Source of the DNA: Rhododendron vialii
Lineage: Eukaryota; Streptophyta; Magnoliopsida; Ericales; Ericaceae
DNA length: 64,000 nt
NCBI RefSeq assembly: GCF_030253575.1
Contig: NC_080564.1
Location: 4,074,501-4,138,500 of the forward strand
Direction of reading: 5' to 3'
Under the pieces are notes generated by a model that was not told the DNA's origin, made no database searches, and saw nothing but the letters and a program-made list of their open reading frames with translations. The position numbers were made by a program, and so were the translations under genes. Below are positions 32,162 to 44,572 of this stretch, in pieces; the stretch's first letter is position 1; each line of letters opens with the position of its first letter.

Positions 32162-35100
32162 CTGCCTAATACATAAAGTTAAAACGGTGGGGTCAAAATG
32201 TGGCGTGCAACCCTAACGAGTAAGTCGATGAGAGGATACTCAACCAAATCTAACAAACCCTTCCATGTACATATTAGTATATACTACCTGCGGAATTAAA
32301 TAAAAGTGTATGCAACCTGAATCAGATAGCGAGTGATTGGTGATTGCATCTGTTATGATGAAATCAGAAATTCAGTCAGGAACCAGAGCAATCACACAAA
32401 AAAACAGAAGGATTTACATGATTAGGCTTGAAGCTTACTTCCCATTGGCAAAGATCGACAAAGTGATCACTGTTGAAGAGTAGAATGCAATGAACCGACA
32501 ACTTGTGTATGTACCTCTCCCATACCAAGCCCGCTAACGTGGCAAAAAGTGGGTGAGTGTAGAGTTCAAGCACGAAATGGATGAATGCAATTTTTGACAA
32601 CCCATAGAAGAAAGTTAAAGGAAAAAGAACACCAAAATGAAAGAAACATTAACATCAATGTGCAGCAGATACACCACTGTTATAAGACAGACAAATTTAA
32701 CAAGTTTCCCATTTCTGCTTGTGAGATTTCACAGATGCATCGATTAGAGTAGCCTTACTGACTAAGTTTGGATGGCTAAGCTAAGCGATGTTGGACAAAT
32801 TTAACACTCCACCTCACGTGTAGTCCGACAACACGTGGGCGTTCATGCGTATGGATTGATGAGGTGAGAAAGTTGCTCGGCCAGAGACTTGACCCAAGGG
32901 AGGCCACCTAGGTCCTAACTTTGATACCATAAAGATTTCTTGAATGCATCCAACCTAAAATCAATTGGCAATAGATACAGTAGCCTTCAGATAATATTAA
33001 CCAAGTTTGGGTAACTTAGGTGATCAATGTGGAATATGTCCAACACTGCTGAACTAAAAAAAAAACATATTAACAACATAGGGAACTGATTTTCGCGCTC
33101 CAAGATTTACTGCAGGCGCTCCACCTTTTTGTTTTTATACTGTGATGTTGCTGGCAACATCAGTGTATATTTTGTTTTTACACTGTGATGTTGCTAGCAA
33201 CATCACAGTGTAAAAACCAAAAATAGAGCGCATGCAGTAAATCTTGGAGCGCGAATATCAATTCCCTTAACATATGGTCAAAACTTTGCTTCTTTTCCTG
33301 AAACCAATGCTCCTCGAATGACAATTCAGTTGATGACTTCACTATCAGGTTTTATACTGTAGTATTTAGACATCAGCATGTCTTGTTTTATTATCTAAAC
33401 CTCTCCATACTTCCAACCATTTTCTTCTGTTTTACTTTTCTGAACAACCAAACAGAGAGTTAGCAAGCGATAGAGCAAAATTTGAATCAGCCATGGCGTT
33501 GTTTTAAAAGTGAAAGACCCCAACACAACCAGATTATTCTGTAACAAATCCTCTAATTTTTCCGTTATTATCCATTCCTTCCCAATTATTAATCACCCAT
33601 TAGCAGAAGAGTGAAACTAATGGAGAAGAGCAAAACTTGTTCATTCAACCCTTGGTGAGAAAGGGAGATCGAGTAAAAAGAAGGGTTAAGACTTCCCAGC
33701 AAATATCGAGAGGGAAACAAAATGGCAAATAGAGGACTAATTTTTTCATCATTTCTCATCTCTTTTGGATCTAAACAAGTGAAAATTTCTTTTTTTTGAC
33801 AACTCCGGTGTCTGAGCCAACTTACGCACACCTCGACAAATCCCGAGTGACCAATCTCACCTCCACTTGCAGAGGTCCCATTTAAAGTTTGCTCTGTATA
33901 AACATACCCCAAAGGAGTCGATAGTTTTGAACCTAAATGTGAGAACCCACTTGAGCACGATCAATCCCACATCCCACATCGTTGCATAAATTGAAAATGA
34001 ATCAGTATATAACAAATTGCGACCAGTTACTGTATAACTCGAAATTAATCTTTTGAGTCACATATTTAGACTAAGACTTAGCAAGTTTGTTGGCACGGGT
34101 CCTTACAAGGGTGCAAACCTCAAGTCCTTGGCGAACATTTATTCTTTCTTTTCCTTTCTCATCCATTTTTCCACAATCCAAATGGGTATATACGGTTGAA
34201 GGCAATTCACCAAATGAGATAAAAACAATTAAGAGAGGAAAGTGTGATGTGAAGTGGGGAGAAAAAAGGGATATGGGTACCTCCATTTTGCACTTCTCTT
34301 TAGCACTCTTCTTTTACTTCATCTCCTTCAGTCACCTTTTTTGCAATTACAGTAACAGGTATCACCTAAACCACCAAATATTTTGACAAGAAATGGTGAT
34401 TTATTTTATACTCCGTACTTGGAAACTCAGAAGGCCCTATACTATCAAGGAAGGCGGGAATGAAAAGAGAGTCATATTCATGAATTTGCAATTACTTTGA
34501 GCCAAATAAAATCATTTTTTCGCTCATTTCCGTTTTTTAATATTGCCAGCGTGATTACGCCTTATTGTCCCATTAAACTAATTTTCGCTTTTATTCCATA
34601 AAAACCAAGATCATCGTCTCACGAAATTTGCTGGGTTGGAAAAAAATAACTTCACGCCATTAAAAGTCCCAAATCACTTTCAATTGGAAATCCTTAACTT
34701 TTCATTGCTATGGGGGGAAAGAAATCAATTTTTGCTCCACGTTAACTGCATTGCCGGAGAAATTAGTTGAGGTGCGCATAAATTGGCTCGAACTTCAAGT
34801 TATAAAAAAAAAAAAATGAAGATCCCTTGTTACTAGAAAATTTATGCAAAGCTCCCAAGTGATATGGGAGCATGATCCCATTGAATATGGACCTTTAGAT
34901 TGAAAAATACATAAATCACGGTCGTTAGATCAAAACTCCCCACGAAAAGTAAAGTGAATTTGCAAAAAAAAACGAGACGGTTCTATTATTTTTCAGCCAA
35001 AACAATCAAAATACTACTTACCACAAAAACTGAGTTTACATACCATTTACTACATAGTATCGTAGGGCCACTACGCTTACTACACTTATTACTGAGATGG

Positions 35101-36114
35101 TTTGATCTCAAAGATGCGTTCTTTACAATTTGTTGTGGTCACATTTACCATACTATATGGCTATATTGTTAAGGCTATTATTTGACCATGGGCTCATAAA
35201 ATTATACGAAAGCCCGTGCTTGGTTTTGGACAATGAAATATTTGGAAGCCCATGTTGTTTGACCGCAGAAGCCTGCCATTTTATGTCCAGCTTTTAGTTC
35301 TCTAATTAAACCAGGCCACAACTGCAAAGCCAGTGTTCGACTTCATGTATGGCCTGTGTGCACCTTTTATGGTAGTAACCCCGTTATCTGGTAAACTTCA
35401 TGCAACACAAGTGATCAGTGTATGTAAGACGCAATATCGGGTGGTACTCAAATGTGGTTTCCACACGTGAGCGTCTTAATACGATTGACACATATGTTAT
35501 GGTGTAATATAGGAGCTCATTGCATGTACCAATATTCCACCATTACATCATCAGTACACTTAACAGCCTCCAGCCATATTAGATGCAGTAGATGGTAGGC
35601 TAGACCTTTATCCAATCTTGTAGTAAGAAGGCAGGTTCAATAACCGCTACCCACAGTAAATTGTAATTTCACTAGTTTCACTTGGAATGTGTTTTGGACT
35701 TCAGGGGGAGGAAAAGGATTGGAAAGCACAACGCAGAAAATGAAGAATGAAGGGAAGGATAGTGATAGCCGGTAATGCAACTCCAATGGTTGAACATAAA
35801 TACTTGCAGAAATAATATCTGGGGTAGAAGAATGCATTGCAAATAACCGCAAAACAAGCATCAAAAGCCCACGACAATGTAGAACAAACAAATTTATTCA
35901 AAATCAGGAAATGTTAATTAAAGTCACTGCTTCGAGTACATACTTCAAAGCATTATGAGAGATTTACCATACTGATCATCCAACCTAAAGGACCTTTTCG
36001 AACATCCGATGACCTACTTGGATCTATCTTGCTTACCAACCAGATTGAAGCCTGTTCCACTTCGGACTATCACATCGCGTCTCCCTTGCCTTTTTGCAAA
36101 ATGCAGGAGCAGAG
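32162..36114. other. Intergenic between SRR1-like locus and ICE1
   Basis: No gene supported. Contains a palindromic MITE (33081-33266) and a SINE 3' fragment (34751-34815). Around 32800-32935 a remnant reads cacgtgggcgttcatg and ends in tttgataccat, resembling the primer-site edge of a TRIM/LTR-type repeat. The part next to 36114 is ICE1 3' flank. Confidence 0.5.
33081..33266. mobile_element. Palindromic MITE, GGGAACTGATTTTCGCGCTC ends
   Basis: Left end gggaactgattttcgcgctc then caagatttactgca; right end tgcagtaaatcttggagcgc then gaatatcaattccc. The interior has two copies of actgtgatgttgctagcaac-like sequence followed by its mirror. About 186 bp and non-coding. Confidence 0.88.
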
Positions 36115-39100
36115 CTAAATCAGGAAACCAGCTGAATCCAGAAGTACTGCTTTGATTTGCTCTGGTGGGAGTTCTGGGCCTTCCCTGCATTGCTGATAAT
36201 ACACAATAAAGCAGATCATCAACCTTTAGAACACCAGATTGGGGTGATAAAATCAAAAGAACCTAAAAGATACACCACAGTGGGTTAAAAATCCAAGCAA
36301 AGAAATGATATCTTGATTTGGCCACTATTACAGAGCAGAAAGCGAGGAAGATTATTTTCTCCAACAGCAGAATATGAATTAGATACACTTTGCAGCCCAC
36401 AGACACAGCCATGCCGATGATGTGATAGAAGAAGAAACTTGACAGCAGAACCCAGTGAGGAAAGAGGTTTTTTCATGTAACACTACCCTCTTGCTTTCGT
36501 ACATCATTGGCATTTTGATTCTAATCCATTAGTCATTAGGTGGCCCAATCTTCCCGAGAAATTTTCTCCTGGTGGGATTGCTAGTTTGTTCTATAATCAT
36601 CTTTATGCCTATGTAAGTAATTGTAGGAAAGGATTTACGGGGAGCAATGAGTACGTATGTAAAGTTGGTCATATGTTATATCAGAATGGCTGGGGAACTC
36701 CTTCAACGTAGGTTCCCATAAAATATGAGCTCCTCCACAAATACAGATGTGGAAAGGGATACAAGCTCTTGGCATGTGGGGGACATTTGGTAATAAACCA
36801 CTGCATCAACTAGCAGTTGAACACGTAAATGATTATATTTGCGTAGAAGCACACGAAGCTTCAAGGATAATCACAGATTCAGGTCTATACCTCAGCTTTA
36901 AATACATCCAAAGCAAACCCATTGAAGCAGCTGATGACGGCTTGCTGAATATCCAGCCCAAGGTTGTCCAGAGCCCTCATAGTGGAGAGCAAGAGGCCCG
37001 GTCGGCCGCCACAGAACATGTGGATGTTGACAGTCCTCCCTTCTCTTAATCTTACCTCAACCTACAGCATTCAATTTAAGAGAGAATTTCAAAAGTTACC
37101 AACACAAAGCCAAATATTAGAAACATTAAGGGATACAATCTAACCATGCCATACTACTACCACATATTCTCTTGAAAACTCGGCATCTGGCCCAGTGGAC
37201 TGACTAATCTGGGGACCAATCCACCTTCAATTAAAGCTTGGGCAAAGCCGGTACGGACTGGCCTAACACTAGAATTGTAGGACGTGGGTAGAAGTCAAAC
37301 CCCAGACCAAAAGTTTTTTGATGTCTCTGGTTGCAACGTTACTACCACTACACCCACAACTAAGCTAATAAGGCCTTGCATAGCAAAGAATCCATGTTTG
37401 AAGGCAATGGTCTCCCAAGAAATTGTTTGATAACACAATCAGCACTGTGCATTTCATATAAGAGTACAATATCAAAGTACTCCATGGAAGGACCATTCAT
37501 TGGATATTCCAACTGGATATGATGTGCTGTGTCCTATCAGCTATGTAACCATATGATTAACAGTAGGACATGAACAACTCATTCTTCGGCATTGGGTTGA
37601 ACAGGTCACAAACTGAGTTATAGAAAATGACATCCATGTAAAAATTAGCCAAACATACAGTAAATCCTATCCCCATCTATGTTCTTTGTGTTCTTTTTAT
37701 GGGTGCGCTCTCTCACTGCATCATTGACAATTTACAAAAGGCATATGTACTCGACACCCATTTTGAGCCCCTGCATGCATGTTTCATTTCATCTGTTTTG
37801 AGGTCATGATATTGACACAACAACTGAAGTTAAAGTCACAGATGACTTGGTCCCAGGTCCTCGGGACGGGTTCATAAAATTCCAAACAGTTCATAATTAC
37901 CACTTAACAGAGACACAAAAGGAATGGCTGGCAAAGACCCTTGAAAAGAAACAGTTTGACGTCTCTATAGCTACAGAAAACATTCTATACTCTCCCAAAA
38001 TTGTTGTTTCTTCTCTTAAACCATTGTCCAGAAAAATGGTTTAAAAGGCGCAAGTTCTCACCAAGTACCAGAAACGAGAGAGAGTATTCACAAACTGTTT
38101 TCATTTTCTAACCTTTGCTGTCATTATAAAATAAGAACATATTGCTAGGAACCGGACTGAATACACAACATTTATGAGCACTCAGAGGCAAAACGATAAA
38201 TGAGAAGGCAAGAATCTATGAAACGTACATCATTAAAATGAAGCAACTAAACAAGCCTAAACAAAACCCCTTCCCCCTTCCCATAGTCCAACCCTAGGAG
38301 CCTAATCAAATGAATCTTACCCTTGCAGGTTGATTTTTAGGGCTGGGCAATGAGCTCGGACCTAGTTCGTCCTTGACACGATATGGGAGGGTAGGTGTCA
38401 ACGGATTGAAGCTTGTTGCTGGTTGCAGCAAAGAACCAGGTGGAGTTGCCTCGAGTTCGTTATGGAGATCATTGATCCTTTGCAGAAGCTCCTTCAAGTA
38501 TTCAATGGCATCCCCAAGTATTGAAGCTCTGTCCATCTGCAGACAAAGTGAGAACTGTCAGTTGTGCAAAATGATTAGGAATTTAGGAATTCTTTTGATA
38601 AAGGTCTCAAAGCGCCCAAAGAAAAAAGCTGTGACTGCACAAAGAAAACCAATCAATGTCGTTCTACTTATTTTCTTGAACAACATCTTAAGATGTTCAG
38701 AGGCCAGCCCAAAATGCTTATTTCTGCATGCCAAACCACAGAACTACCAATGCAATAAAACGAGGACGATTATATGAATATGGCAAAAAGTGACACGCCG
38801 GATCGTAATCGAGGCGAGTTGAGGCCAACTGTAAAATACTCGATCTTGGTTTGTGTTGGTGTAATTACCAGAATTAAAGTGTTCCAACAGTTTATTTACC
38901 ATTCGAGATGCTCACAAACTAGCTTAAATTGCTCTGATCACAAGTCAGAGTCAAGTGCCTTGGTGCTTTCCAACAGTACAACCTATATCAAGCTGAGCAG
39001 TGATTTGCTCGAGCTTAATTTTTGAGTTTTAAAAAACGTGTTTGATGTTGGTTCTACTTTGAACAAGCTTTAAACAAGCCGAACATAATCGAGCTCAAGT

Positions 39101-40495
39101 AACTTGGTTCATCTAATAGCCCTTGCAACCGAAACATAGAACTAGAGCACAAAGCAACATACTAGAAACTAAGTACTGAGATGAACTTGTGAAGACAATG
39201 AAGGCATGCATATAATAAAAAAAATTAAAGTCCACCAGAAAAAGAAGCTGAAGTGTGCACGCAGGAGCGCGAGCATCAAAGCATTAGAGAAAAGATTCCA
39301 AGCTACTAAAATTCGCAAGAGAAAGGATTAAGAGCACAATCAAAAGGGTACTACGGAGCATTATGTGACCTAGTACGGGAGTTTTGAAGTATACCTTGCT
39401 GATCCTGGGGACAACAGACCTAAGCATGTACAACCTATCATTAAGCTTCTTCCTCCGCCGCCTCTCCGCCATCAAATTCTTCGCCGGCAACCCCTTCTTC
39501 TTCCCCTTCTGATCTCCACCAGTAACACTACTATTAGCATTCGAGTTATTCCCACCATTATCACCCCCATTCTCATCCCCCTTATAATCATTCTCAACAA
39601 ACTCATCCGAATCCAAATCAAGACCCGACCCATCAATGCTCCCCTCTTCAAATTCCTCCTCCTCTTTTCTCTTCCTCTTCTTACTCAATTCCCCAACAAC
39701 ACTCTCTCTCTTCCCCCAAATCCCATCACTTCTCAACTCCGAAATTCCCAAATTACCCAATTCGTTGGAGCTCTGTCGCAAAGCAGCTCTCTTCTGAAAG
39801 AGAGTGGGCTGTGCTCCGACTGGTGGAGAAACCTCAAGAGGCCTCAAAACCTTATTACTACTAGACCTGTTTAAAAACAGAGCATCTCCAAAACCCTCGA
39901 AGTCGTTTTGACCAAAGCCTCCGCTGATTAAGGCGTTGTTGTTAGGCATCGGGAGCAAATGGGTTAACTCGGAATTCGAACTCAGCTGACTCAGTTGGGA
40001 ATTGTTTCCCATCTCAATTTGTGGGTTAAGACCCATGAAAACAGGGGAATTAGAACTGAGATTTGCTAGGAAACTAGGGTCACAGCCGCCCAAATCAAAG
40101 CCACTGTCAAAAGGGCTGTTAGATATGGCATTGAGAGAAGAAAAGCAAGGTTGTGATAACGGGTCGAAGTTGAATGCTTGTGAGGGGGAGCAGGAGGAGG
40201 AGGAATCCATTGGCTGTAGCATTAGGTTTTCGGGTTGGAAAGTTGGGTTGGAGCAGAAGGTGATGTTGGTGTCTTTGAAATCTTGGTGGGGGTTTGAGAC
40301 GGTTTGGAAGTGAGATGGGTTTGTGTACCAACCGGTTTCGAGGATGGATTTGAAGGTAGAGAGAGAAGGATTCATGTTGCTGTTATCCTTGGAATCTGCT
40401 TGGTGGTTGTTGCTGTTCTTTGTCCAAGAAACGGCATCTTCTTGTTCTGCTTCGTCTCTTTCAGTCCAAGTCATGGCATTACCGCTTGGTTGCAT
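36115..40495 (-). CDS. ICE1: ICE1/SCREAM bHLH transcription factor, four exons
   Basis: Exons 40495-39395, 38536-38321, 37061-36891 and 36192-36115 join in phase to 521 residues. Exon 1 encodes the Ser/Asn-rich N-terminus, the [12 protein letters not shown] segment (the KRAAM-type motif altered in ice1/scrm-D mutants), an acidic tract, and the basic region with helix 1 ([20 protein letters not shown], then [14 protein letters not shown]). Exon 2 starts [20 protein letters not shown] (helix 2) and has VKDE, the known SUMO site context. Exons 3-4 form the C-terminal ACT-like domain ([39 protein letters not shown]). ICE1 activates CBF/DREB1 genes in cold and pairs with SPCH/MUTE/FAMA in stomatal development. 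The C-terminus ends SAGFLI, not the usual GFHGMM, so the last few residues differ. Confidence 0.95.
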
Positions 40496-40717
40496 GTCTC
40501 TCCTCTGCTGATGTGAGGTTGCTGTTTATTGTGGTACCAGATTGAGAACAGATATAAAGAATGGGCAGAGTGATTGGAGTTCGAATTTTGAAGAAGAAAA
40601 TGAAAACTCGAATACTACCAGCATGGAGTTAAAATGGAGCCACTTGGTTCTCCTCTAGGACCCCTGCTGCTATTTTAAGTTGTCGTTTGGGAAAATTAAC
40701 CGGAACACTACTATGCG

Positions 40718-40977
40718 GAGGTGTCAAATATGTCGGGCTGGCACGGACATGACACGTTTAATTGTAACACGTCACGGCACGAGCATGGTTTTAGACGAAC
40801 TAGCACGGGCACGGTGCACGGCACGATCTTAGATGAGCACGACATGAGCATGGCGCGAAAGTGGGCCGGACATGGCAAAGTTTTAGATGGCACGATACGG
40901 CGCGGCACAGGGCACAGTACGAAGCACGGTAAGCATGAAACTAAATGAGTTGGGCTGGCAAGGCACATTTGACACCT
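40718..40977. mobile_element. Non-autonomous element rich in CACGG(CA) motifs
   Basis: Perfect 12-bp inverted ends gaggtgtcaaat and atttgacacctc enclose a GC-rich body of short degenerate motifs (cacgggcacgg, ggcacgatac). It sits about 220 bp upstream of the ICE1 ATG. The terminal motif resembles hAT-type ends, but I could not confirm a target duplication. Confidence 0.65.
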
Positions 40978-42272
40978 CTACTGCTATCTGGTGTGATGAA
41001 TATTTTTCTTCTCAGTGTCGGGCCAAGCGCATCTCAACTAATCTTAAAAATATATATATACCATAGTTAGAGAAACTTTAACTCCCCAATTAAAGTAAGA
41101 CAAATAAAACAAAGCGTGATGAATATTAACACATGGTTTTTAAGTGGAAGAATTATAACTTCGTTAACAAAAGAGATTACAATTTACCATTCGCATCTAA
41201 TACAATTAAATAACACATGCATATTGCACACATAAAGACAAATAACACAAACAAATCAAATAAAGCATTGTTTTGTTTGGTAAGGAAACTGAGTTTGGAG
41301 TAAATACTCACCCCAAGGCCCAAAGGGAAAAGAAAGAAAAGATGTGGGGGTTAAACTTCATTTATGCCCCTGAGATATTTATAAAGCTGCATTCCCTATA
41401 AGTAGAGACTGTATCATAATTGTGATTTGTGCATGGTTCCATGTATAAGGTTTTCAATGATGATAATGAGTGGAAATAAATAAATAGAAAAATTCAAGAA
41501 TGATAGGTAAAAAAAAATCATATGAGGATTGAATACTACATATATACAAGCAGCATACTCTAATCCCTAATGTCGCACTACGGTGTGTTCGGGTAAAAAT
41601 TAATCTACCCCGTACTATTTGATTATGATACAGTCCTAAAGATCATATTTGTTGATTATCAGTTTGATTCCGGGTATTGTAATCGGTAATCACAGCATGT
41701 GAATCGAACCTATCTATTGTCATCCCTACACATTGGGTGGAAAATAATTTGGAATCTAAATTGTGGACAGTTCGTGATGGCCGTCGGTTACGTTGTTTCG
41801 AAACTTGAGACTAACCATTATGTGAAGTCTTGTAAGTACGTAGACTCTCCCGTGAAAGTCAATATTTGATATTTGTTTAGACTCTGTGTTTATGTTGTGG
41901 TTCATGTGATTTTTCCTGTTGAATGACTATAGTGAACTTCATAGTTAGTATTTATTTGATTCTCGCGAATTGTAACATACTCAATATATACGACATACAT
42001 ATTACATACACGTATGTAAGCGGGATTGATCCCACGATGAGTTGGGTGCTCGTGAGCTCGTTCGGACACGTAAATTATAAAAAATATATATATACGTACA
42101 TGTATGCTAGTGTATATATAGGTGTAATGTTCTTGTCAGGCGGCAAAGCAGAAAACCCATCAGTACGTATTTGCAAAATTCAAAAAGGCTTTTCGAATAA
42201 ATTTGGTAAGTAGAAGCCCAAGTTTCTCGTGACTGCTAGTATTACTTCTCATTCACCGCACCTACTGCGCAC

Positions 42273-42303
<31 letters not shown>

Positions 42304-43090
42304 CTCTTACCCATCTATCACTCTCTTAACACTTGTAGTCGTTCAACCATTTCTTTAATTACTTCTCTCTCTCTCTCTCCCCCTCTCTCTCTCTCCACCT
42401 AGCAGATTCCCCAAACTCTCAGAGATAGTGACAAATTATTAAGAGAGACACCTTTAACCGCCACCAGCTCAAAAGCACTTTCAAAAGCTAGCTAGCCCCT
42501 CAAAACTGACTGTCCCTCTCGGTTGTAACGTATACGGTATTCCAATACCAAAACCTCAAATTTCGGTAATACTTTGAATTGTCTTATTGAAACTTGAAAA
42601 CCTCCCAACTCCCAAGTGTTCTCTTCATCGGATCAGTTTATACGGAGTTTTGCTCAAATTTTAAATGGGTATCCGATCTCCCAAGTAAGCGGTAGAATCG
42701 AGCCTTAAAATTAGCCGATTAATTTGCACGTAAACTAACCCGAACACCCGAATTATCAGAAAATACTTTGAATGGTCTGTCTCCATCCGTATATCAGGAG
42801 TCCTTTTAACCTGTCGTGAGCCATGCACGGTCTAGCTTTGATTATACCAATAACAAAGTCCTCCCTCTTCACGTGATTCAGATAAAGATTTTCAATATGT
42901 ACATTTAAATTACATTTGTCTGTACGTACGAATATACGTATATATATATATATATATTATGTATGTAGGTATTTCGATCGATGATGGTGGGTAGAGATAA
43001 AATTAGAGATAAGACACGTGTCACACATGCAACTCATTGTCAAAGGCACGTACGTAACGTACCGCTCACATTAAAATGAGAAGTTTTTTT

Positions 43091-43297
43091 TGGTGCCAGG
43101 CGGGTAGCACACACGTGGTACCCGTCGGCAATTCCATCCGTCAAAACGTATTTTAGACGGTCCGAATTTTAGAGAAAAAAGAGAGAGAGAGTGGTGGGGT
43201 GATGGAAGAAAGAGAGAATAAATCTGGACCATCCAAAACACGTCTGGACAGTTGAGATCGCCGACGGGTTACCGCCACGTGATACCCGCTTGGCAGC
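43091..43297. mobile_element. MITE, CAGTGCCGRGTGGG family, copy 3
   Basis: Left end tggtgccaggcgggtagcac, right end gatacccgcttggcagcca. The interior shares gacggtccgaattttagaga and a GA-rich stretch with copies 1 and 2. It carries CACGTG near both ends (43112-43117 and 43276-43281). Confidence 0.8.
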
Positions 43298-44572
43298 CAA
43301 AAATTTCTCCATGAAAATGCCAAAAAAATCATAGCTGTGCGTGGCCTCGCGGTTTATCTGGCGATGACAACAACTTGGCTGGACATCGGACATGAGCCAT
43401 GAGGAGTTGGATTCACCCCCATGTGCCCTCGCAGAGCGGGCAGTCCCCCCCCAAGCTAACAAAACAAAAAACACATATATGTATAAAAGACTACAATACA
43501 CACCTCTTATTTTGGTATGTATCATATGCATTTCTAAAAATGTTATGAATTATGGAGAAAATGTTACAAATCGTATTGCTAAAAAGTTACGAATCGTATA
43601 AAGGTTACAAGATATAATGAAAATGTTATGAATCATACTGCTGGAAGATTATGAATTCTAGAACAAAAGTTACGAAACACACTAAAATGTTATGAATGAA
43701 CTATAAAATAGGTGCATATAGTACACTCTTTTAAGGGGTGTGTCCTATGTATATATGCATTACTAATGGTTCTCCAACCATTTTAAATAAACTTCGTAAT
43801 CATTGCTAGGAGATTTGTAGTTAAGTTGTTTCCACTAAACTAAAAATTGTAGAAAATGAGTTAAGTGTTTAGTTTAGTGGAAGGAAATGTATTGGATGCA
43901 TGTTTTAATTTAGCGGAAACAATTTAACTTTTAATAAAAAAAAATAGTTTAATATGAACAACTTAACTAAAGTCAAAATATTGCAGTGGAAACGAGACCT
44001 TACCCAATGAAAGGCAATTCGACGACATTTCCCTCGTTGTTTCCAACAATTAACCACACAATTCCTTAATCACAAGCATTTTTTTTTGTTAATCCTAATC
44101 TAAACTATCCTAGGACAATTGGGAGAAGGGATGGGGCTTACGGAAATCGAGCTCTGCCCGTGTGCATGGGAGTATGTAAGAGAGGCCAACTGCACTCCGT
44201 CCCACTTGCCCTTAAGCACAAACTTATTACTAACATTTTTCATTGAAAGAAAAACTTCTTACATAACCATTAGACCCTAATTACAACAAAGAGGAGGAAC
44301 GCAGAATATTACGAAGTAACATGATTTTCACATCCTCTTTATTCCTTTGCACTCATTTCTTTTTTCCTTTATCCATGAAATTACAAACCTGTCCTTCCTT
44401 CTACAATATTAACTTTTTACATATGAGGGGCAATCTGATAACTTCAGTTGAATAAAGGAAAAAAAAGAAGAGTGCAAATCGATAAAAAAGGGGATTGTGA
44501 AAATCATTACAAAAGACAACAAGATAACGGCGAGATCGAATTTTAAAAACCAATAGCGAAACGACAAATATT

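Larger units (their letters stand above)
40496..44572. other. Intergenic between ICE1 promoter and SDR gene 3' end
   Basis: ICE1 promoter on the left. A CACGG-rich inverted-end element (40718-40977), a CT/CTCCTC microsatellite (42260-42410), a (TA)n tract near 42940-42958, a MITE (43091-43297) and degenerate repeats of aaaatgttatgaatc (43550-43700). No gene recognised. Confidence 0.55.

Noticed and set aside
32376-32600. Candidate 5' exon for the SRR1-like gene (ends QWE before gtaagc)
   Set aside because: Splice phase does not fit the next exon (phase 0 against a needed one-base carry), and no SRR1 similarity is visible.
37195-37310. Possible SINE or tRNA-like sequence with A-box-like tggcccagtgg in an ICE1 intron
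   Set aside because: The B-box-like part is about 90 bp away and poorly matched, and no 3' tail is seen.
42250-42412. CT/CTCCTC-rich tract considered as a CRISPR-like or regulatory array
   Set aside because: It is a simple microsatellite without spacers. CRISPR arrays are not expected in plant nuclear DNA.
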